Below, piece after piece: positions 7,551-15,486 of a stretch of 64,000 nt of DNA. Positions within the stretch are counted from its first letter, which is position 1; each line of letters opens with the position of its first letter. The notes below the pieces were generated by a model, which searched no databases, was not told where the DNA came from, and was given only the letters and a program-made list of their open reading frames with translations. Source of the DNA: Sulfurimonas sp. (GTDB lineage: Bacteria; Campylobacterota; Campylobacteria; Campylobacterales; Sulfurimonadaceae); assembly GCF_029027405.1 (NCBI RefSeq), contig NZ_CP093396.1, forward strand, positions 1,674,001 through 1,738,000, given 5' to 3'. The position numbers and the translations under genes were made by a program.

Positions 7551-9917
7551 ATGGCGAATGAGAGAATTACAGAAGATATAGTAAGAGAACATTTTAAGAA
7601 TGATATTTTAAATATAGAAAATGAAATATTCATAGAAGAACAAAAATCAAAACATAGATCTAACTTATTTGATAATGCATCAAAAAAAGGAACAAGTAAT
7701 AAAGGATATCCAGAATTTATAATTTCATTTAAAAAATATCTTAATTTTATTATAATAATTGAATGTAAAGCAGATACAGATAAACATGAAAGTGATAATA
7801 GAAATTTGCCAGTAGAGTATTCAGTTGATGGTATTTTACATTATATGAAATGCGTAAGAAAAAAAAATAAAGATATTGATATACTAGGAATAGCCGTTTC
7901 AGGATTAAATCAAAATGAATTAAAGGTATCCAACTTTCTATTTAAGCATAATTCTAATATTGAAGAATTACAAGACAAACACTTATTATCATTTAATTCT
8001 TATTTTAAACTATATGATATGCACGACTTTTCAATAAATTTACAAAATTTAAAAATTATTGAAAAAGCTGTTGAATATAATGGAAAATTAGAAAACTACT
8101 CAATTCCCACTACGGAAAGAGCAACATTAATAAGTGGTATATTACTAGCACTACAAAACAAACGATTTAGAGATAGCTATCAACAAAGTAGTGATGTCGT
8201 AGATTTAGTTAATTTTATATTAACATCTTGTGAAATTATTTTAAAATCGAATAAAATTGAAGAAGAACGAAGAGAAAGTATATTAAGAGTATATTCAACA
8301 ATAAAAAATCATAAAATTACTACTGCTAAAACAATAAAAGATAAAAAAACAAAAAAGAATATTCCTAATACATTGATTAGTGATTTAGTATATGAAATAA
8401 AACAAGATATTTATCCTTTAGTAAATTACGATAATTCTGGGTTTGATGTACTAGGAAAATTTTATACAGAATTTATTAAATACTCAGGTTCTGATGGTAA
8501 AACTGGTTTAGTTCTTACTCCAGCACATATAACCGATTTATTTTGTGATTTGATTGATTTAAATGTGGATGATGTTGTATATGATTGCTGTTGTGGTACA
8601 GGTGGTTTTTTAGTTGCCTCAATGAAAAGAATGATTAGTTTAGCAGGAAATGATGCTGAAAAAATAATTTATATTAGAGAAAATCAATTAATTGGGACAG
8701 AAGAAAGAGCTGATATGTTTACATTTGCTTGTTCTAATATGATGATGAGAGGTGATGGGAAATCGCATATTTATAATGAAGATTGCTACAATGATAAACA
8801 TAAACAAAGAATTAAGAAATTAAAACCTACCGTTGTTATGTTAAACCCTCCCTACTCTGTTGGAGCAGATGGTCAATTAGATTTTATTTTAAATGCTATG
8901 GAAAGTTTACCAAAAGGAGGGAGATGTATAGCAATTGTTCAAATGAGTTGTGCATTAGATACTCCAGCTGTTTTAAAAAAACATAGACAATTATTAGAAT
9001 TGCATACCTTAGAATCTGTAATAACAACACCTATAGATTTATTTTATCCATCGGCAAGTGTCCCAACTTGTATAATGGTATTTAAGGCATATGAAAAACA
9101 CAATAATAATAAACCATCTTGGTTTGGAGCATTTAATGATGATGGTTTTATAAAAAGAAAAAAACAGGGTAGAATTGATATTGGATGCTACAAGGAAAAA
9201 CATAATCATTTACTATCTAAATATAGATATTATGAAGAAGCAAATTTTTCTGTTTTAAAAAATGTTTCGGATAAACAAGAGTGGTGTGCTGAAAGCTACA
9301 TGAATATTGATTATGATAATAATAATGAAGATGAATTTATAAATACAATCAAAGAATATCTAAGTTCACTATTTCTTTTTAGTAAGATTAATTCAATTAG
9401 CGAGAAAAGTTTATCTAACAGTAAAACTAATACAACAAACAAAAAATACTTACCATTTTTATTAACAGATTTATTCAATATTGAAAAAGGCGAACGATTA
9501 AATAAAGAAGAAAGAGTTTTGGGAGAAATTCCTCTATTAACATCTACTTCAATGCAAAATGGTGTTTCAAATTTTATTAGCTATGATGAATTTAAAGATA
9601 GTAAAAAAATATTTAAAGATAAAATAACTATTGATATGCTTTGTAATGTATTTTATCATAATTATGAATATTTCAGTGATGACAATATACATACATTAAT
9701 ATTTGCAGACAAATATAAAAATAATGATAATATTTATACTTGTATTTTTATTGCAACATTATTAAAAAAATTAATTATAAAATTTGCTTATGGAAGACAA
9801 GTGAGATTAAAAAGATTAGATGGTGAGAAAATATTACTGCCAGTAACTAATAATAATATAGATTGGGAATATATGAAAAATTATATAAAATCATTGTCAT
9901 ATTCAAGTAATTTATAA
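7551..9917 (+). CDS. Single-chain restriction-modification enzyme (nuclease, N6-adenine methylase, half specificity domain)
   Basis: The 788-residue protein combines three parts. Residues about 50-75 hold a PD-(D/E)xK nuclease site: PE at 54-55 and ECK at 71-73. Residues about 290-560 form an N6-adenine methylase with motif I YDCCCGTGGF at 344-353 and motif IV NPPYS at 432-436. The last 150 residues (YLPFLLTDLFNIEKGERL, then GEIPLLTSTS) resemble one target-recognition half of a type I specificity subunit. This architecture fits a type IIG or type IIB-like enzyme that cuts and methylates by itself; no separate S gene is nearby. The start ATG is preceded by AGGATATTAAA. The gene is more AT-rich than its neighbours, suggesting transfer. 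Confidence 0.78.
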   Translation: MANERITEDIVREHFKNDILNIENEIFIEEQKSKHRSNLFDNASKKGTSNKGYPEFIISFKKYLNFIIIIECKADTDKHESDNRNLPVEYSVDGILHYMKCVRKKNKDIDILGIAVSGLNQNELKVSNFLFKHNSNIEELQDKHLLSFNSYFKLYDMHDFSINLQNLKIIEKAVEYNGKLENYSIPTTERATLISGILLALQNKRFRDSYQQSSDVVDLVNFILTSCEIILKSNKIEEERRESILRVYSTIKNHKITTAKTIKDKKTKKNIPNTLISDLVYEIKQDIYPLVNYDNSGFDVLGKFYTEFIKYSGSDGKTGLVLTPAHITDLFCDLIDLNVDDVVYDCCCGTGGFLVASMKRMISLAGNDAEKIIYIRENQLIGTEERADMFTFACSNMMMRGDGKSHIYNEDCYNDKHKQRIKKLKPTVVMLNPPYSVGADGQLDFILNAMESLPKGGRCIAIVQMSCALDTPAVLKKHRQLLELHTLESVITTPIDLFYPSASVPTCIMVFKAYEKHNNNKPSWFGAFNDDGFIKRKKQGRIDIGCYKEKHNHLLSKYRYYEEANFSVLKNVSDKQEWCAESYMNIDYDNNNEDEFINTIKEYLSSLFLFSKINSISEKSLSNSKTNTTNKKYLPFLLTDLFNIEKGERLNKEERVLGEIPLLTSTSMQNGVSNFISYDEFKDSKKIFKDKITIDMLCNVFYHNYEYFSDDNIHTLIFADKYKNNDNIYTCIFIATLLKKLIIKFAYGRQVRLKRLDGEKILLPVTNNNIDWEYMKNYIKSLSYSSNL

Positions 9918-9925
9918 AACAGATA

Positions 9926-9957
9926 ACAAATCGTAAAAATCGAACAAGGCTATACTG
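9926..9957 (+). repeat. Imperfect direct repeat after the restriction-modification gene
   Basis: This is the second copy of the ACAAATC...GAACAAG...TATA-C/A-TG pattern found after mazF at 7351-7381. It lies between the methylase stop and the tail of the response regulator, so the methylase gene is bracketed by the two copies. Confidence 0.4.
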
Positions 9958-9970
9958 AGTTTTTCTCTCT

Positions 9971-10636
9971 TTAACTTATCTTATAACCTACTCCTTTTAG
10001 ATTTATTATAAGTTTTTTTGATGTTTTTACCCGTAATCTTTTAATAAAAGTTCTAAGTCTATCATCACTAACCTCTTCATTCCATATTTCTCTTTTTATT
10101 GCTTTATCATCTAGTATATTGTCTTCAGTATTTAAAATAAGTGTAAAAAATTTAACTTCATTTTTTGAAAGTGCTATAAATTTGGAGTTTTTATAAAGAG
10201 ATTTACTTGTTTTGTTAAAGTTAAAATCGTCACTTAGCTCTACAAGTTTATCTTCAAATTCATTAGATATAAAACTTATATAATCAAGTATCTCATCAGG
10301 ATCATAAGGTTTTAAAAAATACTTTATAACTCCCACATCAATAGCTTCAAAAAGTTTCTCTTTCTCACTAAAGGCACTAAGTATAATGATAGGGATACTT
10401 TTATCTATCTTTTTTAATTCTCTCGCCATATCTAAGCCTGACATATGGGGCATATTTATATCGGTAATTACTATATCCGGTGAAATTTGCAGAAATTTTT
10501 CTATGCCCTCTTTACCATTAGATGCCAATGTAAAGCTATAAAAACTATCTCCTATTGCATTTTTCAAAAGTTTTGCAATATTTTCTTCATCTTCAACAAA
10601 TAAAACACGCAATTTTTTTAAACTTTTATTTTTCAT
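9971..10636 (-). CDS. OmpR-type response regulator
   Basis: The protein has a receiver domain (residues about 8-125) with the acidic pair in VEDEEN, phosphoacceptor D59 in PDIVITDINMP and K109 in YFLKPYD. It ends in a winged-helix DNA-binding domain with DDRLRTFIKRLRVKTSKK. At 221 residues it is standard length. Its partner is the PAS histidine kinase three bases upstream on the same strand. The last codons are duplicated at 6685-6777. Target genes are unknown. Confidence 0.9.
   Translation of the reverse strand: MKNKSLKKLRVLFVEDEENIAKLLKNAIGDSFYSFTLASNGKEGIEKFLQISPDIVITDINMPHMSGLDMARELKKIDKSIPIIILSAFSEKEKLFEAIDVGVIKYFLKPYDPDEILDYISFISNEFEDKLVELSDDFNFNKTSKSLYKNSKFIALSKNEVKFFTLILNTEDNILDDKAIKREIWNEEVSDDRLRTFIKRLRVKTSKKLIINLKGVGYKIS
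9987..10040 (+). repeat. Direct repeat, right copy, inside the response-regulator 3' end
   Basis: This segment of the intact response-regulator gene matches 6701-6754 at 50 of 54 positions by eye. It marks the right border of the inserted mazEF/restriction-modification segment. Confidence 0.8.
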
Positions 10637-10639
10637 AGG

Positions 10640-11845
10640 TTAAGACTTTATCAAAGGAATTTTGATACTAAAAGTTGTTAAACCTTTTTTAGAACTAACA
10701 CCCATGTAACCCTCTAAACCTTGTTCACAAATCATCTTTGACATAAATAGACCAAGTCCTGTTCCACTACTTTGATGTTTTGTAGTAAAGTATGGTTCAA
10801 AAATTTTTTCTATATTTTCTTTCTCAATTCCACCAGCATTATCCTGAATCTCAATATAAGCAAAATCATTATCTTTTTTTGTTTTTATATTTATCTCTCG
10901 GATTAAAATACCTTTACTAATAAAAGCATCTGTTGAATTTTTTATAAGGTTTATAATAACTTGAGTTAATTCATTTGAGATGCCAAGAACTTCTAAGTCT
11001 ATAAAGTCAGTGTTTACACTTATCATCTCTGCTTTTAATATTTTTTTTAAAAGGCTCAAAGATTCATTTATACTATCACTTACATTAAATGGATGCTTCT
11101 CTTTATGAGGTCTAAAAAAGTTTGTAAAATCATCTATAGTTTTTGACATATTATTTATAATAGATTTACTTTCTCTATAATACTCCAAAAATTCTTCTTC
11201 ATCATTATTTAGAGCTGATTTTTTCATATTAAAGTTACTTAGATTTAACTCTGTTAAGGGCTGTCGCCATTGATGTGCGATGTTTGCGAGCATCTGACCA
11301 AGAGATGCTAGCCTTGATTGCCAAAACATCACCTTTTGCTTCTCTTCATTTTTACTGATTTCTTTTTTAACGCGATTTTCAAGTGTTTTGTTTAACTCTT
11401 CTAGTTCTCTCGTTTTTTCTTGAACACGATTTTCAAGTGTTTTGTTTAACTCTTCAAGTTCTTTTTCTTTTTTTTGCAACTCTTCTTTGTAAAAAACTTC
11501 TTGCGTAACATCATAACGGATAGCTATAAACTCTGCTATATTGTCATCTTCATCCAAGATAGGGATAACAGTAGTATTTACATAAAAAGTTGAGCCATCT
11601 TTTGCTATATTTTTTACAGTATCTTTATGTATTTTTTTAGCTTTTATTGTGTCCCATAGAATTTTAAATGTTGATACATCTACATCTGGATGCCTTACAA
11701 TATTGTGGTTTTGACCAATCAACTCTTCTTGTGTGTATCCAGAAATCTTACAAAATTCATCATTAACAAAAGTAATTATTCCTTCCATATCAGTTTTAGA
11801 AATTATATTGCTCTTCTCTATGGCTTCTTTATACTGCTTTAACAT
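10640..11845 (-). CDS. PAS-domain sensor histidine kinase
   Basis: This 401-residue kinase seems to be soluble, since no membrane segment is visible. An N-terminal PAS domain (residues about 8-115, with FCKISGYTQEELIGQNHNIVRHPD) resembles aerotaxis/redox PAS domains. A coiled coil with a duplicated 18-residue unit (ELEELNKTLENRV twice, about 129-159) follows. The H-box NIAHQWRQPL carries H191 and is the form common in Campylobacterota. The ATPase domain shows INLIKNSTDAF (N box), DNAGGIE, FEPYFTTK and GTGLGLFMSKMI. It would phosphorylate the adjacent response regulator. Its start codon is only 15 bases from the start of the divergent FliK-like gene. Confidence 0.9.
   Translation of the reverse strand: MLKQYKEAIEKSNIISKTDMEGIITFVNDEFCKISGYTQEELIGQNHNIVRHPDVDVSTFKILWDTIKAKKIHKDTVKNIAKDGSTFYVNTTVIPILDEDDNIAEFIAIRYDVTQEVFYKEELQKKEKELEELNKTLENRVQEKTRELEELNKTLENRVKKEISKNEEKQKVMFWQSRLASLGQMLANIAHQWRQPLTELNLSNFNMKKSALNNDEEEFLEYYRESKSIINNMSKTIDDFTNFFRPHKEKHPFNVSDSINESLSLLKKILKAEMISVNTDFIDLEVLGISNELTQVIINLIKNSTDAFISKGILIREINIKTKKDNDFAYIEIQDNAGGIEKENIEKIFEPYFTTKHQSSGTGLGLFMSKMICEQGLEGYMGVSSKKGLTTFSIKIPLIKS
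11373..11462 (-). repeat. 54-bp tandem duplication in the kinase coiled coil
   Basis: Bases 11373-11408 and 11427-11462 match at 35 of 36 positions at a period of 54. The unit encodes 18 residues of the coiled coil between PAS and kinase domains. The number of heptads, and so the signalling register, may vary between strains. Confidence 0.85.
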
Positions 11846-11860
11846 AATGCCATTATATAG

Positions 11861-13450
11861 ATGCTATACTTAAATATGATTAATATCTCAAATAACAAGC
11901 ACCTTGATATTATATTACCAAATACAAACAAGGCTTTAAAAGAGGTTTTAAAAAGTGCCTCGCCAAAAGAGTTAGAAGTCTTAACTCAAAGTAAAGACCT
12001 AAAATCAGTCATAAACTCCCTGCTTCAAGAAAGTTCCAAAAACTCAGCATCTGATAAAACAATTTTAAATTTAGTTAAAAACAATCCAACTTTAAAAAAT
12101 CTAGGAACTATCTCTTCAACTATAAAAGACTTACTAAATTCTTTAAAATCAACTCCACAAAATCAAACAACAGAAAAAACTCCACTTCCAATAGAGAAAG
12201 TTTTAAAAGAGTTTCTTATAGATATAAAACAATTAAGTGAAAGTGTCTTAAAAACTAAAATCACAAACTCTGGTATTTTTTTAGAATCAAAACTTAAAAA
12301 TGTACAAAACCCTCAAGTCCAACTAAAAGAAACTCTAAACTCTTTACTAAAAAGTGTTGAGAAAAGTTCTATCTATCCTGTAAAAGTTTTAGATAAATAT
12401 ATAAAAGAAATTTTAAATAGTCTGGTTATAAAAAATACTACAAATAAATCTTTAACTACTAATACACCAGATGATAAACAAGTCTTAAGTAAAGTTGCAA
12501 AAATAGTAGAAAAAATCATCCAAACAATGCAAACAAACCTAAAAAATGAAGATATCACTACTACAAAAGAATTTTCAAAAATCTTAGAAAAGCTTCAACA
12601 TACAATAGAACCAAAGGTTTTAACACCAGAAAATTTTAAAGTAGCATCTATACAAGAGAGCATTGTACAACTTTTACCACAACTAACAAAAAGCCAAGTT
12701 CCAGAAGCTAAAGGTCTTTTTGATGCTCTAACAAAAATTTTAAAAATCCTACCAAATACCTCACTAGAACAACTAACACAAACAAAAATACCACAAGAGA
12801 TAAAAAGTGCCATAGAACCACTAAAAAGTGCTATTGCCAATACTGACACGCTATTTTCAAAAGACACCAAAGCTTTGTTAAACAAACTAACAACTCTTGA
12901 TACTCCACAAAAACTCAGCTCAACTCAAAATGTAAAAGAGATAATTGCCAATGACTTAAAATCTGTTTTACTAAAAACAGGTGAAGAAATAGCAAAATCT
13001 CCTATAACAAACCAAAGTGAAGTTTTAAAACATATAGATAAACTATCTCTGCAGATTGATTATCATCAATTAGTTTCTCATCTAAACAATTCATCTTCTT
13101 TATATTTGCCCTTTTCATGGGATGCTTTAGAGGAAGGGACTTTAGATATAAGAAAAGATGAAGATGATAAATTTTACTGTGATATAGAGTTGAAACTAAA
13201 AGAGTATGGGGAGTTAAGTTTGCGTTTGGTTTTGTATGAAAAAAACCAAATCAACATCAAAATACACTCTGATAATATAGAGTTTCAAAAAATCATAAAA
13301 GAGAATATCCCAACTCTTCGCTCAGGTTTGATAGATGCTAACATAACACCAAGAGAAATTCGTATACTAGATGCTAGTAAAAGAACACCTATATCGCCTT
13401 ATGAGAGCCAAACAAAAGCTATAAATGTAGGGTTTGAGGTAAAAGCATGA
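11861..13450 (+). CDS. FliK-like flagellar hook-length control protein
   Basis: This 529-residue protein has a long, lysine/serine/leucine-rich N-terminal part without globular motifs. Its C-terminal domain (about residues 410-510: LPFSWDALEEGTLDIRK, then YGELSLRLVLYEKNQINIKI) fits the Flg_hook domain of FliK. FliK is exported and measures hook length, then acts on FlhB. The next gene is a free FlhB-C-terminal-like protein overlapping by four bases, which supports this role. The start is uncertain: ATG at 11861 and ATG at 11876 both lack a Shine-Dalgarno sequence. A TATACT lies at 11865-11870, so a nearly leaderless mRNA starting at 11876 is possible. Confidence 0.7.
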   Translation: MLYLNMINISNNKHLDIILPNTNKALKEVLKSASPKELEVLTQSKDLKSVINSLLQESSKNSASDKTILNLVKNNPTLKNLGTISSTIKDLLNSLKSTPQNQTTEKTPLPIEKVLKEFLIDIKQLSESVLKTKITNSGIFLESKLKNVQNPQVQLKETLNSLLKSVEKSSIYPVKVLDKYIKEILNSLVIKNTTNKSLTTNTPDDKQVLSKVAKIVEKIIQTMQTNLKNEDITTTKEFSKILEKLQHTIEPKVLTPENFKVASIQESIVQLLPQLTKSQVPEAKGLFDALTKILKILPNTSLEQLTQTKIPQEIKSAIEPLKSAIANTDTLFSKDTKALLNKLTTLDTPQKLSSTQNVKEIIANDLKSVLLKTGEEIAKSPITNQSEVLKHIDKLSLQIDYHQLVSHLNNSSSLYLPFSWDALEEGTLDIRKDEDDKFYCDIELKLKEYGELSLRLVLYEKNQINIKIHSDNIEFQKIIKENIPTLRSGLIDANITPREIRILDASKRTPISPYESQTKAINVGFEVKA

Positions 13451-13695
13451 GAAAAGCAGCCGCACTTAGATATAACAAAGACAAAGAATCCGCACCTCGT
13501 GTTATAGCAAAAGGAAAAGGTGAAACTGCACAAAACATCATAAAAATTGCCGAGCTTCACAACTTACCAATCAAAAAAGATGAAGACCTCATCGAGCTTC
13601 TCTCAAAAGTAGAACTAGACAAAGAAGTCCCAGCAGAACTGTATAAAGCAGTAGCAGAGGTTTTTAGTTTTATTTATAAGGTATCAAAGAAGTAG
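13447..13695 (+). CDS. FlhB C-terminal-domain-like protein (FlhX type)
   Basis: The 82-residue protein begins RKAAALRYNKDKESAPRVIAKG and matches the cytoplasmic domain of the flagellar export switch FlhB after its autocleavage site, without the membrane part. Such stand-alone copies are known as FlhX or FhlB2 and can substitute for the cleaved FlhB fragment. It overlaps the FliK-like gene by four bases, and FliK acts on this FlhB domain, so the pairing makes sense functionally. The membrane-bound FlhB is presumably encoded elsewhere. Confidence 0.85.
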   Translation: MRKAAALRYNKDKESAPRVIAKGKGETAQNIIKIAELHNLPIKKDEDLIELLSKVELDKEVPAELYKAVAEVFSFIYKVSKK

Positions 13696-13760
13696 TAAAA
13701 TAATTCATATTAATCATACATTTTATTTGATAATTTAAGTGCAAGCTTTTAATTTTTAAG

Positions 13761-14092
13761 TTAGCTTCTATCTTTCCAGTAGTTTGGCTTTCTGTTGAGT
13801 TGCATAACAGCTAAAATAATAATTTTATTATCTCTTTGATAGTAAATTATTTCAAATGGAAATCTATTTGTTAAACATCTTCTTATATTTCCATCTAATT
13901 TTTGCCAAGCAATTGGGAATTTTAAAATTCTTTAAATTGTTTTGTAAACTTCATATGCAAATTTTGAACCAAGGTCTTCTTTACACTCTTGATAATAATC
14001 AACAGAAGTATTTAATTCTAGTTCAGCATCTGGATGAAAAGAATATGTAATTTATAAATTAAGTCTTTGAAAGATTTTTTAAAAAACTTCAT
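13761..14092 (-). pseudogene. Broken RelE/ParE-family toxin gene
   Basis: On the minus strand a RelE/ParE-like toxin can be read in one frame from ITYSFHPDAELELNTSVDYY to NRKPNYWKDRS and a stop. It is broken twice. An in-frame TAA at 13932-13934 interrupts KTI*RILKFP, where CAA (Gln) is expected. The N-terminal codons from the ATG at 14090-14092 (MKFFKKSFKD) are in another frame, explained by loss of one A from the A-run near 14051-14053. The putative start overlaps the antitoxin 3' end. The toxin is surely inactive. Confidence 0.85.
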
Positions 14093-14285
14093 CTCCATCA
14101 ACAAGAGATACTCTGTTAGTTTCAATATCAATTTTTCTTTTATTTACTTCTTCTATCCATAGTGGATCTATCGAAGTGTTTGCAGGAACGATACTTGCTA
14201 ATATTTTATCAACAATTTCAGTTTTTAAATCTATTGGTAAAATATCTATCTCATCGAAAAGTTGTTCTTGTTTGAAAGCCATCAT
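14079..14285 (-). CDS. Addiction-module antitoxin partner of the broken toxin
   Basis: The 68-residue product (MMAFKQEQLFDEIDILPIDL..., ending NRVSLVDGDEVF) fits the short 'putative addiction module component' antitoxin family: an LP-x-x-x-K helix, a central W in PLWIEEV, and an acidic end. ATG 14285 is preferred over the longer upstream frame because GGAG lies six bases before it. The gene is intact while its toxin is broken, so it persists as an orphan antitoxin; it could still protect against a related toxin. Confidence 0.75.
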   Translation of the reverse strand: MMAFKQEQLFDEIDILPIDLKTEIVDKILASIVPANTSIDPLWIEEVNKRKIDIETNRVSLVDGDEVF

Positions 14286-14339
14286 AATTAACTCCAATTT
14301 TAAATACACACCATTATATCAAAATAATGTATATCTTGA

Positions 14340-14371
14340 GAAATAGAAAGCCGCGCTTGGCTTTCTATTTC
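14340..14371. repeat. Perfect 13-bp inverted repeat with 6-base loop
   Basis: GAAATAGAAAGCC (14340-14352) pairs exactly with GGCTTTCTATTTC (14359-14371) around GCGCTT. It lies between the antitoxin promoter and the end of the membrane-protein gene. No clear T-run follows on either strand, so it may be a weak terminator for the leftward membrane-protein transcript or another structured element. Confidence 0.6.
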
Positions 14372-14405
14372 TATCCTATTACTTGTTATATTTACGGTGT
14401 TATTT

Positions 14406-14753
14406 TTATACATCTTGAAGTATGTTTCCTAGTGAGCCAATTAAAATGATTAATCCAGTATAAAATAAAATATTAAATATTGATTTCCAATTTCTAGACT
14501 TTTTTGATAATGAAAAAAGCCCAATAATAATTAATGGTAAAGCAAATACTTTACCAAGAATAAATCCTATTGAAGCTTGACTAACAATAAAAGCAAAATA
14601 TAGATTTACAAAAATTATTAACATTGTAATAATTGCAAATATGCTATTTGGTTTAGAATTTTCTGTAACTTTTTTTTCTTGTTTTGAATAAATTATCATA
14701 GGGATAATACCAAAAACAATGACGATTACTAAAAAAATACTGATTTCTAACAT
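14406..14753 (-). CDS. Small four-helix membrane protein, unknown
   Basis: I do not recognise this 115-residue protein. It has about four hydrophobic segments (MLEISIFLVIVIVFGIIPMI; SIFAIITMLIIFVNLYFAFIV; FILGKVFALPLIIIGLFSL; and one at the C-terminus), separated by short lysine-rich loops. AAAGGA lies eight bases before the ATG. It sits between the decayed toxin pair and the displaced polA tail, among accessory genes. Confidence 0.6.
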   Translation of the reverse strand: MLEISIFLVIVIVFGIIPMIIYSKQEKKVTENSKPNSIFAIITMLIIFVNLYFAFIVSQASIGFILGKVFALPLIIIGLFSLSKKSRNWKSIFNILFYTGLIILIGSLGNILQDV

Positions 14754-14830
14754 GCTTTAAATCCTTTTATAATGAACATAACTATTTATTTAACATCATT
14801 ATATAGATTAAACTCAAAATAGATAATTAT

Positions 14831-14917
14831 CTACTTCAACTCACCCCAATTATCACCAATGTTCATACTAGCTTTAAGTGGAATACTTAACTCATAGGTA
14901 TTTTCCATTATGTTTTG
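14831..14917 (-). repeat. Displaced copy of the polA 3' end (28 codons plus stop)
   Basis: This stretch encodes QNIMENTYELSIPLKASMNI and the rest of the DNA polymerase I C-terminus, ending GELK and a TAG. It matches 15487-15573, the end of the intact polA, with four differences in 87 bases. Three are synonymous (GAG/GAA, TTG/CTG, AAG/AAA); one is Thr for Ile. It has no start and follows the brnA stop codon directly. Confidence 0.92.
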
Positions 14918-15142
14918 TTAGACTTCAGCCCTTGTTAGTTCAATAAGCTCTTTGTCTTTGAATAGTAAATTGTTTACAACTTGAGTAACAGTTGTATTTC
15001 GCTCATTAGCAATTTTATTTATAAAATCTTCAAGTTCTGAATCTAAATATATTGGTAAGTGAAAATTTGCATTTTCTTTATAAAACTTTCCTCTTGTACC
15101 TTTTGAAAAATCATATTCTTTTTGCATTTGCTTATCCTTCAT
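14918..15142 (-). CDS. brnA: BrnA-family antitoxin
   Basis: This 74-residue protein carries a ribbon-helix-helix-like region, FHLPIYLDSELEDFINKIAN then VTQVVNNLL, in line with BrnA antitoxins, which bind BrnT and repress the operon. Its start overlaps the brnT stop by 11 bases. Its stop codon abuts the displaced polA tail with no spacer, which places the left junction of the inserted unit exactly here. Confidence 0.85.
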   Translation of the reverse strand: MKDKQMQKEYDFSKGTRGKFYKENANFHLPIYLDSELEDFINKIANERNTTVTQVVNNLLFKDKELIELTRAEV

Positions 15143-15425
15143 TATAAAATTTTATTTCATTTTTTGTTGCTTTTCTTGCACTTATAATTCTTATATTATA
15201 AGTCTTTTCATTTACTGAAATATAAGTATGAATAACAACAAGTGTTCTGGTTTTCATATCTAATCCAATAGTGGCCCATCGTTCTTCATCTTCACTATGG
15301 CTTTCATCAAAAAGGGAGATTGACTTCTTGTCTTTAAAAATTGAGGTTGCATCTTCAAAGCTAATGTTATGTTTAGATAAATTACTTTTTGCTTTTGTTG
15401 GATCCCATTCAAAATTATAATTCAT
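15132..15425 (-). CDS. brnT: BrnT-family ribonuclease toxin
   Basis: The product MNYNFEWDPTKAKSNLSKHN continues with ISFEDATSIF and ends with an ISARKATKNEIKFY stretch, all typical of BrnT, a RelE-fold ribonuclease. The ATG at 15425 is chosen because AAGG lies six bases upstream; the longer frame to 15458 has no such site. This gives 97 residues, a usual length. A TATAAAAT-like -10 sequence lies just upstream. With brnA it forms a complete toxin-antitoxin pair inserted between polA and a second polA tail. Confidence 0.87.
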   Translation of the reverse strand: MNYNFEWDPTKAKSNLSKHNISFEDATSIFKDKKSISLFDESHSEDEERWATIGLDMKTRTLVVIHTYISVNEKTYNIRIISARKATKNEIKFYNEG

Positions 15426-15486
15426 TGAAAGCCTTGTATATTTTATATATTGTATCAAAAATAAAAAAATATTACGAAAAACAACT

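Noticed and set aside
7351-9957. Integron attC sites after mazF and the methylase gene
   Set aside because: The two copies share a pattern, but I could not find the complementary arms needed for an attC fold and there is no integrase gene.
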